From: Agelaius tricolor | Lineage: Eukaryota; Chordata; Aves; Passeriformes; Icteridae | Length of the DNA: 64,000 bases | Direction of reading: 5' to 3' | Assembly: GCA_023055355.1 (NCBI GenBank) | Contig: JALJCS010000001.1 | Coordinates: forward strand, 105,037,881-105,101,880 | Shown here: positions 46,497 through 60,862 of the stretch, piece by piece | Numbering within the stretch: position 1 is the first letter of the stretch | Layout: every line of letters begins with the position of its first letter | Translations under genes and position numbers: made by a program | Notes under the pieces: generated by a model | The model's database searches: none | Told to the model about the DNA's origin: nothing | The model's input: the letters and a program-made list of their open reading frames with translations, nothing else

Positions 46497-48900
46497 AGTT
46501 AATTGTGATTTTCTTATAATAACTAAAAAATAGTTAATTGTACTTTTCTTTGCCCAAGGATGAAGAATTTGGTTCATTTAGTCATACCACACTTGTCATC
46601 ATCTGTATTTGCCATAGTCACACATGGGTGCTAGAGGGAAGATTATGGAGGCCAATATTTGTTTAGGTTAAAATAGACTAGGAAATAATCTTTATATGCA
46701 GCAAAATATTTTAAACATTTCCTATTCCTTATCAGTCCAAGTTTTCTTTGAATTTTAATCTGTTCTTCCACTTGAAAAAACATGCTTTAATCAGAATAGA
46801 GTGGTGGAAGAGTGGTCACAAAACATACAGAATATAGAAATTCAGGTCCCAGCATACCTGCTCTTTTCTTCCTACCTGTGTCCTGATCAAAAGTTATCCT
46901 GTTATCCAGAAGTGATTTTTTTTTCCTTCAATCTTTTTTTTTGGAGGAGGTGTCCAATACTTATTTCAAAAATACTAAAAAATTTATTATAAATAAATAG
47001 TTCATAACAATTTGATATATCAGCAGACAATGCAGGAGACATCCTTCCAGCAGTGCACCTATGTTTATGTCAAATGTAAGAATATAGCTCATGCTCAGTT
47101 AAAAAGTGAAAGTAAGGTCAGGATAAGTATTTTCCTTGTAGTTGTCTCTGTTGGCTTTTAAAAAGTTTTATTTAGCTCCATCAAGATTTGGTTGTTTATA
47201 GCTGTTGCATATTTATAAGTTTCTGGCTAGAATGTACAGAGTGTAAATTCTCAGATAGGTCATCCAAGAAATAGAACATTTTTCTCTCCGTTTCTTCACA
47301 TACAAAAGTAAAATTCAAACCACAGTATTTAAAAACAAATCTGAATTGCCAGAGCAAAATTATAGCTTTGGTACTGCAAAAAACCTCCTAACAAAATAAA
47401 AAAACAACAAAACCCAAGTCCATACCTTTCCTCCTTCATTATTCAATCTTCATTATGATACCACATATATCCAGATCATTTTCACTGTACACTCTCTGAC
47501 CTGTTGTCTTGTCTTTTGTAATTTTGTGCTGTCCAGTGACTTTTCCAGTGGCAGTTGAAATACATGGGCTTAGGATTCTTCCAGGAGAGCTATATTGTTA
47601 TAATTTTGTATGGCTGACATAAATATTTTTGATGGAATGAGTTGTAGGAGCAATAGATATTGCAATTTCTTACTGAAGTACATAAAACATGAAAGTTTAA
47701 ATTGTGCCCAGTCTTCTGGCCTCTTCTGCCTATGGAGAGGCACTGAACAGGCATCTGCTAAGGAGCATCACATCCTTGGTTACTAGAAAATATTTTTATT
47801 GGTATGTAAGTCATGTTAGAAGTTCTGCTTTTACACTTTATAATGCATAACTACAGCAGCACATATTCAGTGTGAGAGGAGCTTGTTCTGGAAAGCAGTG
47901 CTCTCCAGAAGGTTTTAAACACTGTTGGAGCAAATGCAGCAACCAGTGAAATTACAGTACAGAGCAATTTAGGTAGATGACATCTCATACCAATACTCTG
48001 TTTAATACAAAGCATAGTAGTGTTTAAGGAAATTTATAAGGCTCTGCAGTACTTTTTATCAAAAATTTCAGGTTAAGAGATTCTACTGCCATACCTTCTT
48101 TGTATAGACAATAAAACTAATGGATGGGATAGGAGTCCTGCTAAAATTTAGTTTTGAAGTAGTGGCACCCCAGGCTGGGTGATCCCACATTTGAATATTC
48201 CCTGACCTCAGTAGCTTACAGAAGTATTCTCTGTGTAGCCCACATTCCTAGTAGAAATCTCTTGTTCAAAGGACTGAGGGAAAAAAATCTTGAAGGAATA
48301 AACTTCTCTCCTCTTCATCTCTTACTTTCAAGAGAAGGAATGCAATCTAATTGTAAAACTTATTTTTAAAGCAAATATTTTGCAATGTCACAATGCATTT
48401 TTAAGACATACTTTCAAATTGAGAATATTTTAAGGTTCCTGCACACAAGAACGTTACCTAAGTGATAGATTTCCTATACTGAAAGGTTTTTTCATGTAAA
48501 TTGCTCAGTAATTACATTTCAAAACTACATTGATTTCTTATATGTCAATACTTATTAGAGATTAAATGTCCAATTCCTGTCAGGTAGGGGAGCATTTAAA
48601 GCTGGAACTCTTCCGAGAGATTGTTTTTTCAGTAAGGCTTGGTTTTGGGATACTTTCTACTTCTTTTAAAAAGCTTTTTTTATCTTATGCCTCCCTTTGG
48701 CTACTGGATCTCTTTTCTCTTCATTTTCACTCCTCCACAGCGCTTTTTAGAAATGATTCAGTGAAGCAGCACTGGCCCCCTTGTACAAAATTCCCAGTGT
48801 ACGTTGAGAATTTATCTTACTTCTGCTATGTGTTATAATTACAAGTTCCAATCAAAGTACATCTTTTGAGTTACAAGTTTGTGTCATTGCTTTAGTAGAA

Positions 48901-48930
48901 ATGCAAATGTTATGTATTTAACATGCAAAT
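48901..48930 (+). promoter_or_regulatory. Paired octamer (POU) motifs
   Basis: ATGCAAAT occurs at 48901-48908 and again at 48923-48930, a start-to-start spacing of 22 bp, about two helical turns. Octamers are bound by POU-class factors. The flanking sequence, with TAATTAC-like and CATTG cores, resembles a conserved enhancer, but activity is only inferred. Confidence 0.4.
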
Positions 48931-50540
48931 GAAGTGAAATAAATATAATGCATGAAGCCTGTATTCCATCTCAGAAGTAATTGTAATGTGTAATAAGGGT
49001 TCAGCAGCCAGGTTTGACAAGAGAGAAGGCACAACAATTTTTATTTACTGCAAGAGCACTCATCTCTGTCTGACCTCTCCTGGTACTGGTGACATTTAAT
49101 GTAAATTTGGCACTCTGATTTCTATATGTGATGGCAGGCATAGCTGTATTACTTTTGCTTTATTTCACTGGCTTAGTCACAATCATTTTTACAACTTGAT
49201 GCTTCTGCATATAGTAGTGAGTGTCTGTGTTTATGAACTACAGAATGGTTTTAAGTCAGAACAAATGTGTACTGTCTACCAGATTATGCTTTGTGAAAGT
49301 GCTAGAAATAGGATACTACCAAAATAATTCTTTATTTAGTATGTGTCTGAGCTTCTGGCACATCAGAGATTAGCTAAGGGTTCAACTGGGAGGACTATGC
49401 TCAAGAAGCACTAAAGGAGTCATCCTCAAGGACTGACTGCTCAAACTCAACTTGGACTGCTGGACTCCCATTGCATACAGCAATGATTTGGGGACTGCAA
49501 TACTCCCATACATTGCAGCAGTGATTTCTGTCATTTGCCTTGCTTTCTGGAAAACAGATTTTCCTTTTCTTTGTTCCAAATCTGTTGTGACCAATTTTCT
49601 TGCTGAATGATTCTCCCCCATTCACCTTCTGAAAGAGAATTTTTAAAAATTATTTTTACAGAATTTCATCAAAGCCTTCTTTACCTTCTTGTTCATATTT
49701 TTATTTTTATAATTTTTTTTTCTAAATGTCAGACTCCAAGTTTGTTTTGTGTGATAAAGCATTACAATCTTCTCATCATCCTTTCAAGATTTCTGCATCA
49801 AAAGTAAGATTGAGCATAAATTCACACTTTATTTAAAACACAAAATTACCTGGAATGCATACCAGCATGATTATATTAATTTGATGCAAACTCTGCAATC
49901 TACATGACTTGTGATGTAGTACAGCTAAGCTTCTTAATTACTGACTAGTTAAATATTGCAGGGATCTTTTTGCAAGCAAGTGAAATAAAGCATTGCCACT
50001 CTGCCTGCCTACAGGTTTCTTCAAGGTTTTGTTTGTAAATGAACCTAGGAACTGCATTACTTGTTTGGGTGTTTTTGTAACTATAGCCTGTTCTTTATTG
50101 TAAGTTTAAGTTTAAATCAATCTGAAATTAAGTGAAAATAATCTTAAATTCTAATCAGATATTTTAAATTTTGTTTTAAATGTTTTGGGTTGTTTGGGTT
50201 TTTTTCCTTTTTATTTTTTTATTTCATTTCATTTTCAGTGCTGTTCTATTTCAGCCTTGCTCTGTTAGAACCTCTTTCAGGATAATTGATAGGCTATAGA
50301 CCAGATCACTACCTCTGCCAACTTAGTTGAAAAGGTTCTGGTACCTAATCAAAGTTTCACTGCCTAATGTCAGTGAATATGAACATATATATGGACATAT
50401 ATCCTTCTTTGGTACCTGATATGTTTTAAAATCAATGACCAGGAGTAGGGAGAAGAAATAGGTTATAAAAATTGAGAAAGTTATACTTTCTAATAAAGAC
50501 TCTGAGAAATCTAAATTATATGTGTTACAAACATATGGAA

Positions 50541-50574
50541 CAACACAACAAAAACAACAACAACAACAACAAAA
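50541..50574 (+). repeat. CAA-rich simple repeat
   Basis: An imperfect CAA run (CAACACAACAAAAACAACAA and further CAA units) of about 34 bp. Confidence 0.9.
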
Positions 50575-51595
50575 GATTAGCTGAAATTCCCATAATCCAA
50601 AAGACAGTCAGAATCAAGGGATTGGTCATTTTATAGTGGTGTGAGCAATAAATGGCCTATTGTGCATATTTATTTGTTAGGAGTAAACTCTTAAAAGCAA
50701 TCTGCCATTTCACAGGAGGCAAGTGAAACCATTTCATTATCGCAGTAATGTAATTAGAAATCTCATAAGCAATCAAGCAGCCAAATTTTGCACCAGCTGT
50801 AAGCAACTAAAACAAAAAGTGACAAGTGGACCAGCAAGTAATGAATTACAATAACCCAGATGAGAAATAAAAGACAAACATATGAGTGTCTTGCCATCCC
50901 CAGGAGAAGTAATAAAATGCCTTTGTAACATCCTTAATATAGAAAACAAAATCACAACTTGGAATAAAAGTGAATTTTTTGTGAGAGCTGTGCCTTTTGG
51001 GGAGTATATGGGTGTCAGAGAGAAAAAAATCTAGAACTTGGAAATGAAGTACATAATCTCCACAGTTTGTAAACCTGATGAGTAGGGATTTTTGCTTCTA
51101 CTTCCATGCGGGGGAAGAAAGTGGAATGATATCCAAACCTCCATATGACACACCTGTTTGTAGAATGTGGAGCTGTAGAACATGGTAGTAGAACATGGAG
51201 ATTCAGGGCCCCTAGCCTCAGCTATATGCAATGTAGGTTGGGTTGCAGTGTGTAGCTTTGATGGAAGCAGATACCAACTCTGGATTGATTGAAACCAAAT
51301 GATATAAAGCCTACCAGGGAACCTTAGGGAGCAAGTAATAAATTTGTGTACTACTTTGGCATATCAGAAGCTGAAGCTAATCAGTCCAACAACAAAATAA
51401 ACATGAGTGATCTTCATATGAGAGCAAAACAATAGTAATTTCTAAAAATATAATTTCTTTAAAATATCTCTTTTGTACCTGAAATTGGTCCTGCAGGGCA
51501 ATTATGACAGACAATCCCAAATATGGGTAGATGAGTACCACTATCTGATTATTTTTTTAATTAAAATCTCTGTCAACAGCCACTCTTGGCAAACA

Positions 51596-51660
51596 TGTTT
51601 AGGAAATTTCCATTTTCCATTGACTTCACAGGTCAAGTCCTGACCTTCCTATGGGAAAAA
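51596..51660. repeat. Ancient amniote interspersed repeat remnant (family unresolved)
   Basis: TTCCATTGACTTCACAGGTC followed by AAGTCCTGACCTTCC resembles the CCATTGACTTCAATGGG...GATCTGACC core of the old repeat group. Only the core is recognisable. Confidence 0.4.
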
Positions 51661-52995
51661 AAATTGTTCAGACATACAAAGCCTGAATGATATTAGTGTT
51701 TCAGTTTTCAAAGGAATTCAGGAGACTAAAAGAGCAAATTCATCAAACTGCAAGCCCTGAAAATGCAAAAGGAGCCTGAGTTTCTGAGCATCTTTGAGCA
51801 TATCTCTTGAGCTGTTCTAATGCAGATAAGGAGCCCGGTGTGAGATGTGCAACAATAACTCTGCATTGTTCAATTCTCCTGAATGTCTGACAAGTATGTG
51901 TGGCTCTCCCCGAACATTTATGCGCATGTGTCTGCAATGCTTGCTCTAACATACTGTAAATGTTAATGGATAAAGAAAAATGCACTAACTCTAGCTAGCT
52001 GCTGCTTTGTTGGTTTGTTAATACAGATCATACATTATAAGGAACAGAATCTGTAATGAGGTAAAACAAAAATACAAAGGCATATAAATTGGGAGGTGGG
52101 AGACCAATAAAAATGACACAAAAAGGGCCCTGGGCAACATGAAGCTCAAGAAGTACTAAATAGTTAATCAAGCTTTAATGTATATGTCCTCTGATTCAGC
52201 CTTCCAATGTTGCTCCTCTGGCTTATGCTCAATTTTTTTTTTTCCTAGTTGTAGCACATGTTGATTTGGAACTGGTAGTCTTTCAAAGAGCCTTCATTTT
52301 CCAGGGTATAATCTTAGTCTCAAGGACATAAATATTGTGGTGAGTTGTTAAGAATAAGTGTCATTTGGAAGGGATAAAATTGTTACAGGGAGGACATTTT
52401 TCAAGAATGGAAATGATTCTGCACGACATCACTTTGACGTTCTCCAGCAAGAGAGGAACAACAGTTCTGGGATGGCATTCAAAAGCAAGTAAGCCACATC
52501 TTAAAGAGCCAGGCATTTTAGATGGGAAACTTCTTCCTTTTGTGAAAGTGCTGGGCTTCAGGCTTGTCACTCTTTCCTATAGAGGTGTGAAATAACATAA
52601 ATAGATTTTCTATTGCAGCATTGCCACAAAGGTTAGTTTTAGTCTTCCATTTAATTCACAGTGACTGAAATTCATTCTTTTAGAGACAGGAAGCATAGAC
52701 TTGCACTGCTTAAAACCTTGATATGAGGGTGATTTGCACTCAGGCTGCTGATCAAAGGGAGATGTCCACATGTTGTTAATACATAACGACAGAGTTCTTA
52801 ATGATGTATATTTTCTATGGCGGATCCAGGATTTCTTCCATGAATCCAAATCTCAGCATGCACTCTTTTCTTCAAATTCTGTCTTGCAGTAGTCCCAACA
52901 GGATGAATATGTTAATCTAGACCTCTAAATATTTTTAGTCTTTAAAATGTCTGACATATATACTACGTGCTTTATTTTTAAAGTGCATATGATAG

Positions 52996-53063
52996 TATAT
53001 GTATATGCATATGCATATGTATATGTATATGTATATGTATGTGTATGCACGTGTATGTATACA
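52996..53063 (+). repeat. ATATGT/ATATGC hexanucleotide-type simple repeat
   Basis: A mix of TATATG, CATATG and GTATGT units, about 68 bp, ending in GTGTATGCACGTGTATGTAT. The first half contains exact GTATATGTATAT runs; interruptions show it is an older array than the AAT run at 15 kb. Confidence 0.9.
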
Positions 53064-56000
53064 TATTGTGTCTGTCCATATATTATTTAGGCCTACTGAA
53101 AATGTAGATTTATATATGCTACTTTGAGTTGAGATATGTTACATTCATGCCAACTAATTCCATGCTGTTGCACCAGCAGAAATCTGGTCTAAAAATTCAG
53201 TCTCCAATTCCCCTTGCCTACCCTTCCTCCTGTTGATATTGGAAAAATAGGAACACCAAGGTGTGGCCTAGAGTTGCTTTTCACCCAGGGCTGATGCTGG
53301 TGTCCATAATGGGGAAAAAATAATTTTGAAGTTACTGATTTTGACCTGTTTAGTTATTCATGCCTTTAAATGTCTCTTGCTAACTTCCCAAGAATAATCT
53401 TGTTATATCACATATTTTAATAAGTCACTGAAGTAACTGTAGATGAAGCTTTAACTATAGCTCTGGGCTGTAGTTCAAAGCAGCTGGTTTGCAAGTCCTG
53501 TTTGAGAGACAAAACCAGTAGAAACTGTTTAGAAGGAAACCTGTCATCTGTAATGTGTATTTAAAAAAATAAATTCAGTTAAAATAAGGTAATATCAGAT
53601 CTGTTTAATCTCAGGAATTCTTGACTTGCTTAAAAGCTTAAGACACACATACTAAATGTTCTTTTAAAAGGTGTGTCATTACTGTATGATTTTCATTTTC
53701 TGACATTAATTGATCCAGACTAACTGCCTTCTGCCAAATTTCAGTTAGAGAGATAGTGCCTTGTTTATTTATTAATTTACGACAAAACATCAAAAACGCC
53801 CAGAGGGTTACTGAAAGCAATGATCAATCACATCTAATCCTAGATTATGAAGTTGATTTTATTCCCCTTCCTTCCTCCTCTCACCTACTTTTATTTAATT
53901 TCTTGAATGAGCCACAGTTTGGGGACTGCCTGGAACATCTCTGTATGAAAACACATAAAGTGTTCCCATTTTCAGTGCAACCTCTGATCTCAGCTTCAGA
54001 GCCAGACACATTTCAGACATACCCAGAAAAGCATTTTGGAAACAACAGGCAGAATGCCACTACCATATACACCGTTTTGCTTTAAAACATCACCTTTAAG
54101 AAGAAAAAAGCCTCATCAGTTCATCTTCAAAGCTAAAACTCTACTTATCAAATTCCCCCCAAAAGTTTTTTAATCTGTTTTTAAGACCTTACGGTAGAGG
54201 ATTATTTCAAAAGTGCTGATAAAGAGGTAGTGAACACTATGACATAATATGAAGACTTTTATGGTATCTACATGGTATCTACAAATGTCTCCCAGACTAC
54301 TTATATCAGATGCTTGAAAAATGTAGAAGTTAAAGGGTTAAAATAAGATGACTGTGACAGATTTTCAGTCATGCATCCGTCTGACTATTTAATGATAATC
54401 CGAGTCACTGAACTGAATTCTCACAGCTAAATTTTTGAATATTCTAAGTGATGATACAATTGACTGATAATAGAATGAGTTAGACAGAAAAGCAGAAGAA
54501 AGCCTTTATATCAGGGTTTAGCATCATTGGGACAGGGTACTTCATCTCTTTGGATCTATTACTGAAAAATGTGAATAGTGCTTGTAACTAATACAGAACC
54601 CATACCTATATACAGTTCAAATATGCATGAAATTACTTATTTAAACCGATAAAGATAAGAAGAAGAGATGAAAATTATGGAAAAAAGGGAAAAGATTTTC
54701 ATGGTTTACAGATAAATAACCAACAGAGCATTTAAGTGCTAAAGGTAGCTGTTTTAGAAAAACTCTATCATAAAATACAAGTTTCGTAATTGAATTTTGA
54801 GCATGATAAAAGTCTTAATACATGACTTAGATGATCCACAGCAGGAATATGTACAGAAGAATTTCTTCTGTCAATGAATCTTATCTTCTTTTATTGCAAC
54901 AACATTCTCCTTAATTTAGGCAAATCATGAATCTTTTGCAAAGGGGGCTAGTTTTTTGTCTTGTCCCTTGAAAGGCTGTTTCAAGATCTTGCTTCTTTGA
55001 TAATTAGAAATTTCCTTCCAACGTTTTCTGTTGAGAGAAAATATAAAAAGCAAAATACCCTTCAGAATTGGATTGATGTGTGGATCAACCTAGAACATGG
55101 CAGTGCAACAGCTGTTACTTTTCTTGGGTTAAATAGGAGAAAACTCTTCAAAATATTTATCTGATGCATAGACTTTCAGATGCAGTAGCACAAAATGAAC
55201 CCACTGAACAAAATATGATGTGGTCAAACCTGAAAAAGTAAGTCTATTCAGCATTCTGACCAGTGAAACTAAATGGAATTAGGGTGAACCTCAGTGGCAA
55301 GGTGTCGGATATGACAGTTTGAAGGAATTTTTCCATGGCTATCTAATGTAAAAAGCAAATATAAACATCAGTAAATGTTTTGTAGAGATCAATAAAATTT
55401 GCTTATAAGTACTCAGAAGTGGTTTCATTTGAAATGTTCCAGCAAGTCTTACAGCTGAGATATTCACCTGCAAACAAACTTATGTATGTAGGACAGAGAA
55501 GGTCCACAGCACATCTGACACAGATGGCATGGCACAATATATAAATAAACACTCGTGTCTGCAGCAGATTTATTTACATATGGCACCCAAAGTTTACAAA
55601 GGACAGAGCAGGAAACTCAGTGCCCATCAGTATCCTATAATACTCAACTCATACATTTCATCACTGAGCCTCTGAATAACTAAGAACATTAACAGCCTAT
55701 CAAGTCATGTCCCAGACATGTCTTGCTCTTGTCTTTATATGCAATAAATTTGATTTTAAAAATACCTTCTATTCAAAAAACAATGATGTAACACTTTATA
55801 GAGGAAAAGCTATGACATGAGGGAGCATTACTGTAGACTCATCTGTGGCTGTGAGATGGAGCTTTTGCAGACATTTGTGCAGGTTTATTGCACAATAGGT
55901 CTTCTTTTTAGCTGTTATGGTGAATTTTCTATCAGGGCTCTCTTTACAAAAAAAAAATGCTTTCAAAAAAACTATTTTTGATGAAAGACATGTATTTTGT

Positions 56001-59000
56001 GCAGAAAAACCCACAATCTTTTTGGTTTGGAATTTCAAATACACAAACATAGCACTTTGCTCATGTGATATAATTGCAGTAATTTTTTGGACACTATTTA
56101 TGTTCTGGACCTCCCTATCTCCACAACTCTGGTAATACACCTGATGCAGATGTTATTTACTCATTTCAGCATATTAAAGGAAAAAATCCTGGTCCATAAT
56201 TGCAGCAATGTTACTAGGGGTTTTCAGTAGTGATTGGTAAGCAGAATGAAACACCCAAAACTCTACCTCAATGGCAAAAAAGCAGCATTTTTGATTTCAG
56301 GATAGTTTGGTATTTAGGTGAAAAATTCCTCTTTCCTTGCATTTTTTTATTTGACTGAGAGTGAAAATGATCCATTTCTGCAGTAGAAAGAATGGAAAAG
56401 GGTATTATTTCTTAAATATACTGGTTAAAATTTTACTGCTCATCTAAGTTGCAAAACCTGGTTTTGTATAGTCTAAGACAAAATTTATTAGTCTAAAGAC
56501 TGTGTTTTATTTTCTGCAGATCCAGTGATGTCCCTGAGTAATGGTCATAACCTATTTCTCAAGAAGTTTCCAAGAGCAATTGTTTGAATGCAAAATGTTT
56601 CCAAAGCATTGTTTGTCTGCATTGTTTGCTAGCACCCCTTTTTCTGGGTCTCTGTTCAGCATTGGTCTTTCATCAAAGCAAGCAGTGACTACACAGTTTG
56701 CTAGTGAAGAACTGAAAATAGCTGCATTGCTGATGCCAGCATCCTCCTTCAAAAAGGACCTTTCAAGGATGAGAGCAATAGCTTTAAAATATAAAGTTTT
56801 GGACCTTTAGAGAAAAACTGAGTAAGTTTAAATGTTCTGCACATGCGAGTCAGGGTATGAAATGGATCACAATGGAGACTGCATTTGCCCGTTTTAATTA
56901 TGGTTTTTAAATGCATTCTCTTTCACAACATTATTTTTTACAAATTTTCAAATTTGTAAGAATTGATAAGTTATCAGCCTTTAGCAAACGACCAATGCAT
57001 TCATGTCTCTCTCAATTATACATAATTTCTTCTTGGTAAATCCCCTGTGTTTTATTTGAGAGTTGCCTTATTTATTGTGAGCCAATAATGCATTGAATTG
57101 TGTGTGCACTGGCATATTATCTTGTTGAACTATCCAATTAAATATGATAATGTTGAACATACTGTCATAGTTAAACACTCAGGTGAATGAGCAATTCACT
57201 GTGAAGTGCAGAAATATTTAAAGTCATCTGTGTGCCTTCAAGCAATCTGTTTTACGTAAAAGAACACTCCAGGAGTTGAAGAATGATATAGATCTGAAAA
57301 GAAAAAAATTTTGAAACTTCCAATACATAGGCCTCATGGCTGACAACTGTGGCTTTTAAGAGGACTGAAACCCCAAATAAAGAAGTGAAGCACACTACTT
57401 TATTGGGTGAGTAATAGACACAAAAGTGAGATGTTACATTGTGCTCAAAATCACAACATGGAATAGCAGCATTATTTTGGCCTATGGATATTTTCATTCT
57501 GGAGTAAAGTTGCATTATATCTATCTGACATGAACCTACATTTCTGGGAATACCCCACTGCAGAGGTTTTCTGTGAGATTATGTAAAATCCGTATGTCCC
57601 GAGGTGAAACTTTTGCATCTCAACCAATATAATTGTCCCTTGAAGAATCTACCTGTGAAAGTTAATGAGAAACTAGTGCTATGTGCTCAGTACATGGTGT
57701 TTCAAAGGCCTATAACTAAACAATATTAAAACCAATTTTCTCCAGAACACGCAAAAGCACTTCTCTTTAGTGCTGTTTTCCTGCCAAATTTAAACTTTCA
57801 TCCCCCAGCTGTTTTGGCTGTAGAGTGATTGCAAAAAAGTGTCATGGTAATTGTTTACTGTCAAGAGTGTCTTTTCTCAATTTTTACATGCTTGAAAAGC
57901 CTTAACTTTTTTCTCCTTCAAACTTCAGAAAAGAATTAAGAAAACTACAGGCAAAGTCAAAGAAATTTTAAAACATCCTGAAAAAAAGCCCAATGCACAT
58001 TGGCCAAAAGTTGAAATTTGAAAACTTCAGACTGAGTTGAAAGGTTCAAGAATTACTGAATACTGATGTCATCAGGTTAGAACACAGGCCATTATTCAAT
58101 TTGATACTCAGCTATTACTTCTATTGCTATTGATTATTTTACCACTGGAGCAGTGCTGGATGGAATTCAATTGACAGATGGTCACTAGGCATTCCAGGTG
58201 GAATGAAACCAAAACCACTAGCTCACTGGCTCAGGTGTTTGGTTGGGTTTTTTTGTTTGTTTGTTTGTTTTGGTTTGGTTTGGTTTTTTTTCCTTTTAGA
58301 CAAATTGTAAGGTATCCCAAAGAGCTTAAGAGAAATCATTTAAAAATGGGACATATATTTCACTTTCATTTAAAACTGTGGGGGAAAAAAAAAATCACAT
58401 TTAACTCTCAAAAAGGATTTACCTAATGGTGCAAAGTCTATGATTATTTTATTATTACTCTGAGAAGCAAAAGAAATCAGTAGTTTTAACATAAAATTTG
58501 AAAGGGAACATGATGTTTATAACTACATGTTGTTGAAATGTTTTATCCAAGTCTCATATTCAAAATGAAACCTCCAGTGTGGTAGGAGCCTATTCAAATA
58601 AGATCAGCCAAGATGAAAACATTGAGTTATTATTTGTCTGTTCGTCATATCTTGTCACTTTTTCTGCAAAGAACTTTATCCAGCATCTTACATATAGGGC
58701 AAGACATCTTCATGTTCATCCAGCATTTCAAGGCAAACTCAAAAAAAGAGAAATAATTTAGTCTTAGTACACAGTTTCCAAGACTCTAAAAATAGATGTA
58801 TTTATCCTCCAAACCTTTTTGTGTGTGTAATGGAAAACAACTCTTCTGCTACTGCAACACAACCCATATTTTGACCATTTGGCCATATATTAACTTTTCT
58901 CTGACACTGAAGACCATTCTTCACTCCTTATTAAACAGTCCTTTTTCTACAATCTTTTTTAGTAATGCAAAACCTGGAAGGAACCTGGGGCTAAGCATCT

Positions 59001-60395
59001 GCATATGCTTCAATCTGAAAGTTGTATCAATCTCTAGGAATAGACTGATATCATTGACTTCTGATATAACCCCTGCATAAGTATGATGGAAAAGGTTTTC
59101 ACATAAAAACAGGCTGAAAGAGAAAACAGGTTTTCAAAAAATCTTGGGAAAAGGGTGCTTTCTGGAGGTGCTGACAGAGAAAAAAAACCCCAAACCAACA
59201 AGTTTACTGAAAGATTTCATAACCAAATGATTTGTACAATAGAGATCATGCCAACAAAGACTCTGCTTGTAAAATTAAAAGCTATTTCAATACATGTTCA
59301 CTTAACTAAGATTACCCAAAATGTAGCATTAAAATCCTTTGTCTTGTGGTTTATAATTTATAATATCATAATGCCCAGGAGTCCTAATCACATAGTAAAA
59401 CACCATTGTGCATCATGTTGTGCAGCCAGGGAAAGAAATTATGCTTTAACAATGCCTCTTATAAGTGTATGTTCTTGAAGTATCGATAGATATTAACCAA
59501 TTAAATGTTTTTTAAACTCCTCAAACTTTTAGGAGTGGTGTGTTAGGCAATCACCTCACACAGGAATCTAGGAATTACTGTATTCAACCAAACCAAGAGT
59601 ATACTACTTGTTTCAGCCCTACATGCCCTAAAAACCTTATAAGAAGGGAAAAAAAGAAGCCCTCCAAATTAGAAAAATTAATTAGAAAAATTAATAGCTA
59701 TGCATCTTTCCTTTATAATCATATTATTTCCATATTTGCTTCATCTGACATCATGCCAAAACTTTGACATTAGCAGATTCAGTTCTGTGATGTTATTTTA
59801 CCTATTGTTACTTTCTTTCTTTATTTTAAAATTTGTTTACATGCATAACATTCATGCTTAATGTCTTTGGCTTCAGTGCCTGCTAGCACTCAGGCTGACC
59901 AAATATCCTAGGAAAGGGTTGAACCGGATATGCAGATAAATTAACAAGAGCCACAGAGAGAAATTTAATTGATGGGCCTTAATTTCATTAGTTTACTACT
60001 GAAGGAAGGGCATAATAAGCTACAGCTAATGGCAGAATGCCAGGTATCAGTTTGGAGTCCAGTGCCAAGTTGGAAGTTCCTACCTTGGTAGATCTGTGAT
60101 CAGTCTCTGGGAGCTACCCCTTTAGCTTTCAGATTAAATTTGCATTCTTGGGCCAACTTCTCACAGAAGAGGGTTACCATGCATGGATTCCAGATTTTCT
60201 TTTTTCCATGCCACTTCAGACCAGCCAGCACTAATTGAAAATAATATTTTCTGATCCCTAAATTAATTTTTATGTAGACTTATAGCATGACATAAGAGTG
60301 AAAGAATAAGCTAGAAATTTTATTGTGATTTAAAACAAAAAAAATTCTTAATCCCAAGATTTACGTAACTACTTAAAAATACATCATCAGTTTAG
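53064..60395. other. Unique AT-rich non-coding sequence
   Basis: No gene seen. A TTTG/TTTGG-rich repeat lies at about 58246-58290, an 11-bp tandem pair (ATGGTATCTAC) at 54261-54282 and a 13-bp tandem pair (AATTAGAAAAATT) at 59667-59692. A block at about 59920-60030 with TTTAATTGATGGGCCTTAAT and nearby ATTAG cores looks like conserved non-coding DNA. Confidence 0.5.
58246..58290 (+). repeat. TTTG/TTTGG-rich simple repeat
   Basis: GTTTGTTTGTTTG units pass into TTTGGTTTGGTTTGG and a T-run. Low complexity, about 45 bp. Confidence 0.9.
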
Positions 60396-60862
60396 AATAA
60401 TGTGTGCAGTTTTGGGTCACACAGCACAGGAAATATGTCAAGGTTCTCAAGTACTTGCCCCATGCAAAATGCCTGAGGGAGCTCAATTTGTCCAGTGTGG
60501 AGAACAGGTGACTTCAGCAGCCTGAGCAGCAGTCCCTGGTGTACCCATGGAGTGGAACACAGAAGAGTGAGCCAGGTCTTTCACAGCAGCACTCTGGCTG
60601 GAAGATAAGAGGCAAGGGCCCAAAGAAATAAAAGAGGAAATAAGGAAAAGCGTTTTCACCATTAAGACAGCAAAGTAATAAAAGAGGCTGCCTGGAGAGC
60701 AGTCTCCAAGCTCCACCCTTGGAGGTTTTTATGACATGGTGAGACACAGCCAGCCTAAAGCAGCCTTAAGCTGGACATCAGAGCTGGCCCTGCTGTGAGC
60801 TGAAGGTTGAGTTAGAAGTCTCCTGAGGACTCTTCCAAAATAAATTTCCCTGTGGTTTTATG
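60396..60862 (+). mobile_element. CR1 LINE, 3' fragment, degenerate
   Basis: A 470-bp remnant of the last part of the CR1 reverse transcriptase frame and its 3' untranslated region, on the plus strand. It begins with GTGTGCAGTTTTGGGTCACA, continues with a degenerate GGAAAAGCGTTTTCACCATT, AGGCTGCCTGGAGAGCAGT, CACCCTTGGAGGTTTTTATG, and ends with GGCCCTGCTGTGAGC, GGACTCTTCCAAAATAAATT and TGTGGTTTTATGA. Each block matches the order of the avian CR1 consensus as I remember it. Many substitutions and stops in the coding part show it is long dead. It is more eroded than the piece at 6 kb. Confidence 0.85.

Larger units (their letters stand above)
43601..52995. other. Unique AT-rich non-coding sequence
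   Basis: No gene was seen. The interval holds two short hairpin-forming inverted repeats (45155-45178 and 45567-45600), an A-run (45688-45701), small tandem duplications near 46.2 and 46.46 kb, paired octamers near 48.9 kb, a CAA-rich repeat near 50.55 kb and one old repeat remnant near 51.6 kb. Open frames are all short. Confidence 0.5.
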
